Positions 44,957 to 52,666 of a stretch of 64,000 bases of DNA are shown one piece after another. The DNA lies in NCBI GenBank assembly GCA_017549105.1, contig JAFYVN010000011.1, positions 248,001-312,000 on the forward strand. Direction: 5' to 3'. This DNA comes from Clostridia bacterium. GTDB lineage: Bacteria; Bacillota; Clostridia; Oscillospirales; Acutalibacteraceae. The notes beneath the pieces were generated by a model. The model made no database searches and was not told the origin of the DNA. It saw nothing but the letters and a program-made list of their open reading frames with translations. The position numbers and the translations under genes are program-made. Position 1 is the first letter of the stretch. Each line of letters opens with the position of its first letter.

Positions 44957-44995
44957 TATTTATCCTCGTTAAAATCTTATTTGTCCATCGGATAC

Positions 44996-45961
44996 TCATT
45001 GATTTTTTGTTTCTGCTATTTTGTCAAACAATTCAGAACAGGCTGTTGTAACTTCCCACGGAACAACCGAGCTTTCGGTTTTTCCTGATTTGATGCATTC
45101 CATAGCTTCGCTGATTTCATAGGTGAAGCCGTTTACCGTTTCCTTATCTTCAAAATGTTCCTTAAGATTTCCTGAAATATCATATAAAAAACATTCGCTT
45201 GCATAATGAGGCTTCGGGATAACAATCTTTCCGTGTTTTCCGTATATTATCATTTTATCATCGATTGAGGTCATAAAAGATGCCATCATATCCGCCAAGG
45301 TGTATTCAAATTCAATGCTGATATGATTATTGATATCCACACCGCTGTCACCCCACACGGCAGAAACGTTCATATTTTTTATTTTTTGATCAATCAGATA
45401 TGTAGTGATTTCATAGGCATAAACAGTAATATCTTTCGCGGCACCGCCACCGAGCAACGGGTTAAAATAACGGTTTTCTTTATCTTCGGGAGCAGCAAAT
45501 CCGATTGAAAACTGTGAGATTTCGGGAACACCGATTTCGCCATTATCTATCCACGTTTTCGCCTTATTGACGGCGGGTAAAAAACGGCTCCACATAGCCT
45601 CCATAACAAAAACATTGTTTCTTGCAGCTGTTTCAAAAATCTTTTTCGCTTCATCAGAATTCTGAAACATAGCTTTTTCGCATAACACGGGAATGCCTCT
45701 TTCAACGCACATCATTGTAAGGCGGTAATGGTCATTCGGCGTAACGGCAATATATACGCAATCAGGTTTTTCAGCTTCAAGCATTTCAATATAACTGCCG
45801 TAATATTTATTTAAGCCGTGCTTTGCCGCAAAGTTTTTTGCCCTATCACAGCTTTTGCTTGAAATTGCACACACTTCGCAGTTATCAAGCAACGAAACCG
45901 CTTCGCAAAACTTGTTTGCAATTCCGCCCGCACCCATAATACCAAAACGAAAAACGTTCAT
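44996..45961 (-). CDS. Gfo/Idh/MocA-family oxidoreductase
   Basis: A 321-residue NAD(P)-dependent sugar or polyol dehydrogenase. N-terminal Rossmann motif GIMGAGGIANKFCEAV, conserved CEKAMFQNSDEAKKIF (EKP-like catalytic Lys) and the C-terminal beta domain (GVDINNHISIEFEYTLADMM). The family reduces or oxidises ring carbons of sugars and inositols; substrate unknown. Divergent from the fucosidase gene with a DUF3784 gene between. Confidence 0.9.
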   Translation of the reverse strand: MNVFRFGIMGAGGIANKFCEAVSLLDNCEVCAISSKSCDRAKNFAAKHGLNKYYGSYIEMLEAEKPDCVYIAVTPNDHYRLTMMCVERGIPVLCEKAMFQNSDEAKKIFETAARNNVFVMEAMWSRFLPAVNKAKTWIDNGEIGVPEISQFSIGFAAPEDKENRYFNPLLGGGAAKDITVYAYEITTYLIDQKIKNMNVSAVWGDSGVDINNHISIEFEYTLADMMASFMTSIDDKMIIYGKHGKIVIPKPHYASECFLYDISGNLKEHFEDKETVNGFTYEISEAMECIKSGKTESSVVPWEVTTACSELFDKIAETKNQ

Positions 45962-46023
45962 ATCAATTCTCCCAAATAATAAGTTATATTTGTTTATATA
46001 TTCGATAAATCGGGATTTGTCAA

Positions 46024-46341
46024 TCAGAAAACACCGTTATTATATTTTTTCTGCACGCAAAAAATGCAGATAAATCCGATTATTAATCCAACAATCAATA
46101 CTGCAACCGCAACCGATGTAATCTTTTCCGAATCTCCCAACAGACTTACTATTCCGCTGAGCAAAAGTGCCGTTGAGATAACAAACATAGCTTTTCCGAA
46201 AGATTTTCCGTATGCGGATTTATCGGTAACGTTTGTTTGATGATAATCATGAATCAAATTGGTTTTTCCCCGATATATTGCAACACCAAGCACACCAAAA
46301 AGTACTGCTGTCAAAAACATAATTATCGAATATGTAATCAT
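46024..46341 (-). CDS. DUF3784 small membrane protein
   Basis: A 105-residue protein with three hydrophobic helices (YSIIMFLTAVLFGVLGVAIY; AMFVISTALLLSGIVSLL; AVAVLIVGLIIGFICIF) and the polar loop NLIHDYHQTNVTDK between the first two, which is typical of DUF3784. Function unknown; common in Firmicutes. AGGTAATATT precedes the start. Confidence 0.8.
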   Translation of the reverse strand: MITYSIIMFLTAVLFGVLGVAIYRGKTNLIHDYHQTNVTDKSAYGKSFGKAMFVISTALLLSGIVSLLGDSEKITSVAVAVLIVGLIIGFICIFCVQKKYNNGVF

Positions 46342-46491
46342 AATATTACCTCTGCAAATTCTTATTTGTCGAGTTGATTATATCACACGCTTTGGTTAAA
46401 AACAACCGAACTTTTCTCTCAAATGCAAAGCATTCAGAAAAAATATAGTGCAAAACCTCCATACGTGTGTTATTATGAACTGGGTGATAAA

Positions 46492-47967
46492 ATGACAACA
46501 AAGGAATATCTGAATCTGATAGATAAAGTAAATGAAAACGGAAAATACAAGGCTGATTGGAGCTCTCTGTCACAGCACAAAGTGCCCGAATGGTATATGC
46601 ACGATAAATTAGGTGTGTTCATTCATTGGGGTGTTTATTCCGTACCCGCCTTCGGTTGCGAATGGTATTCAAGAGGAATGTATGAAAAGGGAACACGTGA
46701 ATTTGAGCATCACAGAAAAATCTGGGGCGAGCAAAAGGATTTCGGTTATAAGGACTTTATCCCTATGTTCAAGGCTGAAAAATTCAATGCTTCCGAATGG
46801 GTTACTCTTTTCAAAAAAGCAGGTATGAAATATGTAATGCCCGTTGCAGAGCATCATGACGGTTTCGCTATGTATGACACTCAGTTTAATCGCTGGAATG
46901 CGAAAGAAATGGGACCTTGCCGTGACGTTATCGGTGAACTGAAAGCGGAGTGCGAAAAACAAGGTCTGGAATTTTGTGCATCATCTCACCGTGCAGAGCA
47001 TTACTTCTTTATGAATCCCGGCAGACTTTGCGAGAGCGATGTGAATGATGAAAAATATTCTGATTTTTACGGTCCTGCAGTTTACTGCGAAGAATTTGAC
47101 CCTACAATAATCCATCAGACTACCGCCGATACCTATTCAACGGGAGCGAGTACGGAGTGGCTTGAAGACTGGCTTGTCCGCACCTGTGAATTGATTGATA
47201 AATATCAGCCGTCCGTCATCTATTTCGACTGGTGGATTCACAACCATTCGTTTAAGCCTTATCTGAAAAAGCTTGCGGCATATTATTATAACCGGGCTGA
47301 AGAATGGGGCAAAGAGGTAACAATCAACTATAAGCATGAGGCTTTTCCGCCGAACGTTGCAACCTTTGATGTTGAGCGTGGCGCTCTTACAGGCATTTCA
47401 CCGATTTATTGGCAGACAGATACAGCAATCGGCAAACATTCCTGGGGTTATCGCTTTGATAACGAATACAAGAGTGCAAGACAGGTTATCTGCGACCTTG
47501 TTGATATTGTCAGCAAAAACGGAAACCTGCTCATTAATATCGGTCCCAAAGCCGATGGAACGATTACTGCTGAAGAAACTGAAGTTCTTCTCACAATAGG
47601 TGAATGGCTTTCTGTTAACGGCGAAGGAATTTACGGAACAACGTTCTGGAAACAATTCGGCGAAGGCGAAGTCAATGCGGTTGACGGATTTTTCAAAGAC
47701 GGCGACGAAAAGCAGTTCACAACCGAAGATTTCAGGTTTACATATAAAAACGGATATCTTTATGCTTTTCAGATGAGACCTTCAAAAACCGTAAATATCA
47801 AAACTCTCAGAAAGCATATTCCTCACGACTATCTGATTGAAAGCGTTGAGCTTTTGGGCAGTAATGAAGAGATAGACAATTCAAGAGATGAGAATTCTCT
47901 TAAAATAGAACTTAAAGGCGAATTTAAAAATGATTTGCCGATTTGTTTCAAAATTAAAATCGGTTAG
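46492..47967 (+). CDS. GH29 alpha-L-fucosidase
   Basis: About 491 residues. GH29 features: WYMHDKLGVFIHWGVYSVPAFGCEWYSR split over the first strands, YVMPVAEHHDGFAMYD, and VIYFDWWIHNHSF, which holds the nucleophile Asp; later NGNLLINIGPKADG, the family's closing motif. No signal peptide, so it is intracellular and releases L-fucose from imported fucosylated oligosaccharides. The free fucose would feed the fucU/kinase/fucI cluster 33 kb away. ATG 46492 follows GGGTGATAAA; an upstream in-frame ATG is not supported. Confidence 0.92.
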   Translation: MTTKEYLNLIDKVNENGKYKADWSSLSQHKVPEWYMHDKLGVFIHWGVYSVPAFGCEWYSRGMYEKGTREFEHHRKIWGEQKDFGYKDFIPMFKAEKFNASEWVTLFKKAGMKYVMPVAEHHDGFAMYDTQFNRWNAKEMGPCRDVIGELKAECEKQGLEFCASSHRAEHYFFMNPGRLCESDVNDEKYSDFYGPAVYCEEFDPTIIHQTTADTYSTGASTEWLEDWLVRTCELIDKYQPSVIYFDWWIHNHSFKPYLKKLAAYYYNRAEEWGKEVTINYKHEAFPPNVATFDVERGALTGISPIYWQTDTAIGKHSWGYRFDNEYKSARQVICDLVDIVSKNGNLLINIGPKADGTITAEETEVLLTIGEWLSVNGEGIYGTTFWKQFGEGEVNAVDGFFKDGDEKQFTTEDFRFTYKNGYLYAFQMRPSKTVNIKTLRKHIPHDYLIESVELLGSNEEIDNSRDENSLKIELKGEFKNDLPICFKIKIG

Positions 47968-48077
47968 GTTTTAAAATCGTAAAAATAATGTGATGGTTTA
48001 TAGTGAAGGACTGTAATAATTCTACACGACAGGAAACTTGAAAAAGTGAGAAAGAATTTTGGCGAGAGTGCGAAATT

Positions 48078-48491
48078 ATGATTAAAGAACTTATACACGA
48101 CCCGATTTTGCTTGCGAAAAAATCGGAGGTTGCAACAAAAGAAGATTTGCAGGTGGCACAGGATTTGCTGGATACTCTCATCGCCCACAAAGACGGCTGT
48201 GTAGGTATGGCGGCGAATATGATTGGTGTGCACAAGCGTATTATTGCTTTTGATAACGACGGCACATATATGGTTATGTTCAACCCCGAAATCATAAAGA
48301 AATCGGGACCCTACGATGCAGAAGAAGGCTGTCTTTCTCTGCCCGGAGGACCCCGAAAGTGCAAGCGTTATCAGACAATAAAAGTGCAGTGGCAGACGGC
48401 TGAATTCCAGACCCGTATCAAAACATTCACGGGTTTCCCTGCGCAGATAATTCAGCACGAGGTTGACCATTGTGACGGCGTGCTGATATAA
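48078..48491 (+). CDS. def: Peptide deformylase, Asn-for-Gln variant
   Basis: A 137-residue deformylase removing the formyl group from new polypeptides. Motif 2 EGCLSLPG (metal Cys) and motif 3 QIIQHEVDHCDGVLI (HExxH metal and catalytic residues) are intact. Motif 1 reads GMAANMIGV, with Asn where the canonical enzyme has Gln in GxGLAAxQ; this variant occurs in a clade of Clostridia paralogues. The enzyme may thus be a secondary deformylase. It lies downstream of the fucosidase, same strand, gap 110 bases. Confidence 0.9.
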   Translation: MIKELIHDPILLAKKSEVATKEDLQVAQDLLDTLIAHKDGCVGMAANMIGVHKRIIAFDNDGTYMVMFNPEIIKKSGPYDAEEGCLSLPGGPRKCKRYQTIKVQWQTAEFQTRIKTFTGFPAQIIQHEVDHCDGVLI

Positions 48492-48542
48492 TATTCACAG
48501 AAAAACAGCGGTTCTCAAAATTTATAAAAGGAGTTTTTGTTT

Positions 48543-50003
48543 ATGAAAACAAAATCCGACGTCGGAACAAAAATTATTTCGATTATTCTCGGTGCAATTA
48601 TGGGCGGATTTATGTGGCGATGCAGGGGCGACGGCGGCTTCGGCTCATCGTGGGGTCTTTACAGCGTGGGTCTTGTGCTTATGCTTCTGATTTATCATTT
48701 CTACGGCAACCGCAAGGGTATGAAATACGAAATGATTCCCCTCGGCGCGCTTATGCTGGGTTTGAGCGTTACGGGATATGCAACGGTTATTGTTCAGCTT
48801 GCAGGCGTTGTGTGGAGCGACCTGCCGTATTCGGGCGAGATGCTGAACGGTCTTGACCCCGTGCTTCTCGGGCCAAACGGCGACGTTTATGCGCCTGCCG
48901 ACCACGTGAGCGGTGCGGTGATAATCTTCCTTATGGCGTTTACGTTGATTCCGCTTTTTGCGTTTTTTGTTACGTCCCTTTTTTCGGGTAAAGAATACAA
49001 AATCAAACATTACATAATTGCCATTGCGGTGTATATGATATCATCGCTGATTTTCAAAGCTACGGTTTCGCACTTTATTCTTCAGCTTATCAACCCCGAT
49101 CAGGTTGCTTATGCTGCGCTCGGTCTTAAGGAATGCGGCTATGATTACGCAAGCCCGATGGCGGCTTATATGAGCCACTTCCTTGACAGAGGCTGGACAC
49201 AGGAAATCCCGTTTTTTGAAAATTATTTTATGAGCATCGAACACGTTTCAGATTCGCTTGCGGTTATTGCACTTTCGCTTTATGCGCTCATTTTCCGCAA
49301 GGATAAATACACTTGCTTCGGCTCGCTTATTCTGAATATTCTCACCGCAATCACAACCACCGTTTTCACCGCCCTTGTTTCATACAGTTTCGGTTCGGGA
49401 TTCTTCAAGGGTGTTGAATTTTCGGCAACGTTCAAGCGATTTGCAACCTGGGGCACGTGGGAATTTATCGTCGGATTCTTTGTCGGTTTGTTTATTATGG
49501 CGTTTCTCGCCCTTACTGTCAGAAACAGCAATGCCGACGCAGAAGATATTCTGCCTGTTTTTGAAAACAAAAAACTCAGCTTCGGTTTTAACTTCCTGCT
49601 GACGGTGTTTATTCTCGGCGTTACACCTGCCAGAGCAATCGGAATCCGTTTTGCTCGTCTTCTTGTAACCGCAAACGTGCTTGGCGACGACGAACCTCTC
49701 GGCACGATTCTGACGGTTGTTTTATCCGTTATTTTCGGCGTGTTTATGATTAAAATACTTCGCAAAAACATTCTTGAAAAGGGCACGAATGCATTCGATA
49801 TGTCACCCGTGAAGTTTGCAAAAATCGCACTTCCGTCATATCTTGGAATGTGCTTCACGGTGTATTTCTTTATGGACAGCTTCGGAATCCGCTTTATCAG
49901 AACAGATATCACCGTGCCGATTATGCTTGTCGCCTCTGCTCTGATTGCGGTGATTTATATACCGCTCAGAATGAAAATGGCTGCAAAGCGAGAAAACTCT
50001 TAA
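48543..50003 (+). CDS. Polytopic membrane protein, function unknown
   Basis: A 486-residue protein with about twelve hydrophobic segments. Conserved-looking polar spots: FMWRCRGDGGFGSSWG after the first helix, FLDRGWTQEIPFFENY, and GTWEFIVGFFVGLF. It does not match a transporter family I can name with certainty. ATG 48543 follows AAAGGAG nine bases upstream. Strong ribosome site and 18-base gap to the alcohol dehydrogenase suggest one operon. Confidence 0.8.
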   Translation: MKTKSDVGTKIISIILGAIMGGFMWRCRGDGGFGSSWGLYSVGLVLMLLIYHFYGNRKGMKYEMIPLGALMLGLSVTGYATVIVQLAGVVWSDLPYSGEMLNGLDPVLLGPNGDVYAPADHVSGAVIIFLMAFTLIPLFAFFVTSLFSGKEYKIKHYIIAIAVYMISSLIFKATVSHFILQLINPDQVAYAALGLKECGYDYASPMAAYMSHFLDRGWTQEIPFFENYFMSIEHVSDSLAVIALSLYALIFRKDKYTCFGSLILNILTAITTTVFTALVSYSFGSGFFKGVEFSATFKRFATWGTWEFIVGFFVGLFIMAFLALTVRNSNADAEDILPVFENKKLSFGFNFLLTVFILGVTPARAIGIRFARLLVTANVLGDDEPLGTILTVVLSVIFGVFMIKILRKNILEKGTNAFDMSPVKFAKIALPSYLGMCFTVYFFMDSFGIRFIRTDITVPIMLVASALIAVIYIPLRMKMAAKRENS

Positions 50004-50021
50004 AAACTTCGGAGAATTGAT

Positions 50022-51059
50022 ATGCTTGCTTATACATACAAAAAACACGGAAAGTTTGAGCTTACTGACAAGCCGAAGCCGGAGATAATTGACAGTCGTG
50101 ATGCGGTTGTGCGTGTTACGATGAGCAGTATTTGTTCAAGCGATTTGCACATCAAACACGGCTCTGTGCCTCGTGCCGTGCCCGGTATTACAGTCGGTCA
50201 CGAGATGGTTGGTGTTGTTGAAAGCATTGGCTCGGATGTTAAGAATGTCAAAGTCGGCGACAGGGTTACCGTTAATGTTGAAACTTTTTGCGGAGAATGT
50301 TTCTTCTGCAAGAAAGGTTATGTAAACAACTGTACCGACAAGAATGGCGGATGGGCACTCGGATGCAGAATTGACGGCGGACAGACCGAGTTTGTTCGTG
50401 TACCTTATGCAGATATGGGGCTCAACAAAATCCCCGATACCGTTACCGATGAGCAGTCGTTGTTTGTCGGCGACGTGCTTGCAACGGGATTCTGGGCAAC
50501 TCGCATTTCTGAAATAACTCCCGATGATACTGTGCTGATTATCGGCGCAGGTCCGACGGGTATCTGCACTCTGCTTTGCGTTATGCTCAAAAATCCGAAG
50601 AGAATTATTGTCTGCGAAAAAGACCAAAATCGTATTGATTTTGTGAAGTCGCATTATCCCGACGTGCTCGTTTGCGAGCCTGAAAACTGCAAGTATTTTG
50701 TGACCCAAAATTCTGACCATGGTGGTGCGGATGTTGTTCTTGAAGTTGCAGGTGCAGAAGATACTTTCCGCCTTGCGTGGGAGTGTGCAAGACCGAATGC
50801 GATTGTTACGGTTGTTGCGCTTTACGATAAACCGCAGAGCCTGCCTCTGCCCGATATGTATGGCAAGAATCTGATTTTCAAAACGGGCGGTGTTGACGGC
50901 TGCGACTGTGACGAAATTCTCTCACTTATCGAACAGGGTAAAATTGACACAACCCCACTGATTACCCACCGCTTTGCCCTCAAAGACATCGAAAAAGCAT
51001 ACGAAATCTTTGAGAACAAGCTTGACGGGGCAATTAAAATAGCGGTGACAACTGAATAA
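50022..51059 (+). CDS. Zinc-dependent medium-chain alcohol/polyol dehydrogenase
   Basis: A 345-residue MDR enzyme. Catalytic-zinc motif MSSICSSDLHIKHG and GHEMVGVVESIGSDV, structural-zinc Cys series CGECFFCKKGYVNNC, and Rossmann motif IIGAGPTGICTLL. It oxidises or reduces alcohols, threonine-like or polyol substrates with NAD(P). In this carbohydrate setting a role with propanediol or sugar alcohols is possible but unshown. A strong bidirectional terminator follows. Confidence 0.9.
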   Translation: MLAYTYKKHGKFELTDKPKPEIIDSRDAVVRVTMSSICSSDLHIKHGSVPRAVPGITVGHEMVGVVESIGSDVKNVKVGDRVTVNVETFCGECFFCKKGYVNNCTDKNGGWALGCRIDGGQTEFVRVPYADMGLNKIPDTVTDEQSLFVGDVLATGFWATRISEITPDDTVLIIGAGPTGICTLLCVMLKNPKRIIVCEKDQNRIDFVKSHYPDVLVCEPENCKYFVTQNSDHGGADVVLEVAGAEDTFRLAWECARPNAIVTVVALYDKPQSLPLPDMYGKNLIFKTGGVDGCDCDEILSLIEQGKIDTTPLITHRFALKDIEKAYEIFENKLDGAIKIAVTTE

Positions 51060-51065
51060 AAAATG

Positions 51066-51110
51066 ACCTCCTTGCATTTGGCGTACCATTTACAAGGAGG
51101 TTTTGCTTTT
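51066..51110. terminator. Bidirectional terminator between converging genes
   Basis: ACCTCCTTG and CAAGGAGGT with an 18-base loop; T-rich on the plus strand (TTTTGCTTTTA) and serving the GH5 gene from the other side. Confidence 0.75.
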
Positions 51111-52191
51111 ACGGTTTTATGTAATCGGGGAATTCGAGGACGTGTGTTGTTCTGTCAAAAAGTCTGAAATCCAGACCGTTATCCCACACAAGGCAGGGAA
51201 TACCGAATTTGTTTGCGGTGGTGATAAAATATTCTGCTCTTTCGGAAAGATTTTCGAGGTTGACTCTGTCTGTCCAGCCGAATTCACCAAGCACAACGCC
51301 GTAACCTTTTTTGATTATAATTCTGTAAATATCCCTGAAAATTTTATACATTTCATATTTCTCAATCAGTGTGAGTTTCTTTTCGCAGTCAAGGAATTCG
51401 CTTCTGTGTGCCGTTCCGTAGTAGCAATGAATGGAAACAAGAACGCGGGGATCATCAGGCAGTCTGAGTGCGGAAACGGGTTCGGTTTCACAGCGTGCCG
51501 CATAGGTAGTGATTGAAACAAAACGGCTTTCGTTTTTGCCTCCGCTTTCTCGTATGGCTTTGAGTGCCGCAAAGTTGAGATTATTGACAACCTCATAATG
51601 CTCGGGAATTCCGCTCCATTCGGTATCGCATCCAACTACTCTCGGCTCGTTCATCGTTTCGAAGATGAGGCGTTCGTCGTAGTCCTTGAAATATTCACTC
51701 ACCTGCGACCAGATGGCAGTGATAACCGCTGTTGCGCTTTCTTCGTGCGCTTTATCGGTAACAAGCCAGAATGTGTCATCGTGATGGATGTTTATTATGG
51801 CGTACATTTCACACTCGAGCACCCAGTCAACAATCTGCTTTACACGGACAAGCCACTCTTCGTCAATCACATAATTCTCATCAAGGTGCTGTGCCCAGGT
51901 TATCGGAATTCTGACGGTACCGAAACCTGCATTTTTTACGGCTTCTATCATTTCTTTGGTCGTATAAGGATTGCCCCAGTAAGTTTCACTTTCAAGACCC
52001 ATTTTTTCGGCCGAACCCATTTCGCAGGCTTCAAGTGTGTTTCCGAGATTCCAGCCGTTGCCTAAGTTTTTGGCAAACTCAACGGATTCTGTCTGCGGTG
52101 ATTCGGGGAAAAATACTGTGTCAACGATATTCGAAAAACAACCGCTGAAAAAAGTAACGATGGCGGTAATAAATGCAACAACCGACTTCAT
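51109..52191 (-). CDS. GH5 endoglucanase-like, secreted lipoprotein
   Basis: A 360-residue GH5 enzyme. N-terminus MKSVVAFITAIVTFFSGC is a signal peptide with lipobox-like FSGC (Cys18). Catalytic motifs: GWNLGNTLEA, TVRIPITW, NIHHDD, acid/base Glu182 in MNEPR, HCYYG, and nucleophile Glu303 in VLGEFGWTD. It cuts beta-1,4-linked glucans (cellulose, beta-glucan, mannan) outside the cell. It converges on the alcohol dehydrogenase and is last before the second spoVT fragment. Confidence 0.9.
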   Translation of the reverse strand: MKSVVAFITAIVTFFSGCFSNIVDTVFFPESPQTESVEFAKNLGNGWNLGNTLEACEMGSAEKMGLESETYWGNPYTTKEMIEAVKNAGFGTVRIPITWAQHLDENYVIDEEWLVRVKQIVDWVLECEMYAIINIHHDDTFWLVTDKAHEESATAVITAIWSQVSEYFKDYDERLIFETMNEPRVVGCDTEWSGIPEHYEVVNNLNFAALKAIRESGGKNESRFVSITTYAARCETEPVSALRLPDDPRVLVSIHCYYGTAHRSEFLDCEKKLTLIEKYEMYKIFRDIYRIIIKKGYGVVLGEFGWTDRVNLENLSERAEYFITTANKFGIPCLVWDNGLDFRLFDRTTHVLEFPDYIKP

Positions 52192-52324
52192 AATAATATC
52201 TCTCCGTATAGTTTGTTTACAAGATATATCTTATCAAAAAGCAGATTGAAAATCAAGCGGGTGAAGCATTATAGGTCCTGAACGCTTAAATGCAAACGCC
52301 TGAAACCGTTGATATGTAAGGGAA

Positions 52325-52495
52325 TTACTCCAACCGTTTCTCTAAATTGAGCATTGCGGAAATGTAGTTTTCTGACTGTATCAATGTTGTAAAGTCAGGG
52401 TCGCCTTCGCGGATACGCATGGTGCGGCGGATTTCTTTGGGGATGACGACTCTTCCGAGATCGTCGATTCTTCTGACAATACCTGTGGCTTTCAT
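52325..52495 (-). pseudogene. spoVT: Second SpoVT N-terminal fragment with a different tail
   Basis: A 56-codon frame: the same first 33 SpoVT residues as at 40608, then DFTTLIQSENYISAML and so on to the stop. Codons differ from the other copy at six third positions only (ATC, GAC, CTC, GTC, ATC, CGC against AT-rich synonyms), all synonymous. The tail starts exactly at the att crossover, with the arm TCAATGTTGTAAAG at the same distance. It is the relic of another integration in spoVT, probably keeping the native promoter. Confidence 0.88.
52381..52408. other. Second attR-like site
   Basis: TCAATGTTGTAAAGTCA followed by GGGTCGCCTTC. The first T of the arm is 17 bases from GGG, exactly as at 40494-40511. 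Confidence 0.8.
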
Positions 52496-52559
52496 TTTAT
52501 ATCTTTCTCCTTGTTTTCAATATTTGCCCTGTTATTGTTTGTCAGAATTTGCGGTTTAT
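52398..52559. repeat. 162-bp direct repeat, copy 2
   Basis: Second copy of the spoVT 5' end and upstream region; see 40511-40672. Confidence 0.92.
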
Positions 52560-52595
52560 GCGACAAAAAACAAATTTCAGAATTAACTGATACAG

Positions 52596-52624
52596 TTGAA
52601 AAAACATACTTTGTATAGTATAAT
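52596..52624 (+). promoter_or_regulatory. Promoter of the second BspA-like gene
   Basis: TTGAAA, 17 bases, TATAAT, followed by AAAAAGGAG before the ATG at 52667. Confidence 0.8.
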
Positions 52625-52666
52625 TGAAACATAATTTAATCCGATAGTAAAAAAGGAGAAAAAACA

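Larger units (their letters stand above)
40524..52397. other. Segment bounded by the spoVT 5' direct repeat, possible second island
   Basis: About 11.9 kb between the two repeat copies. The right end carries an attP-like arm at the same spacing from the crossover as in the 18-kb element; the left end is the first spoVT 5' copy. It holds carbohydrate and general metabolism genes and no recombinase, so its origin (island, remnant of an older element, or rearrangement) is unresolved. Confidence 0.5.
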
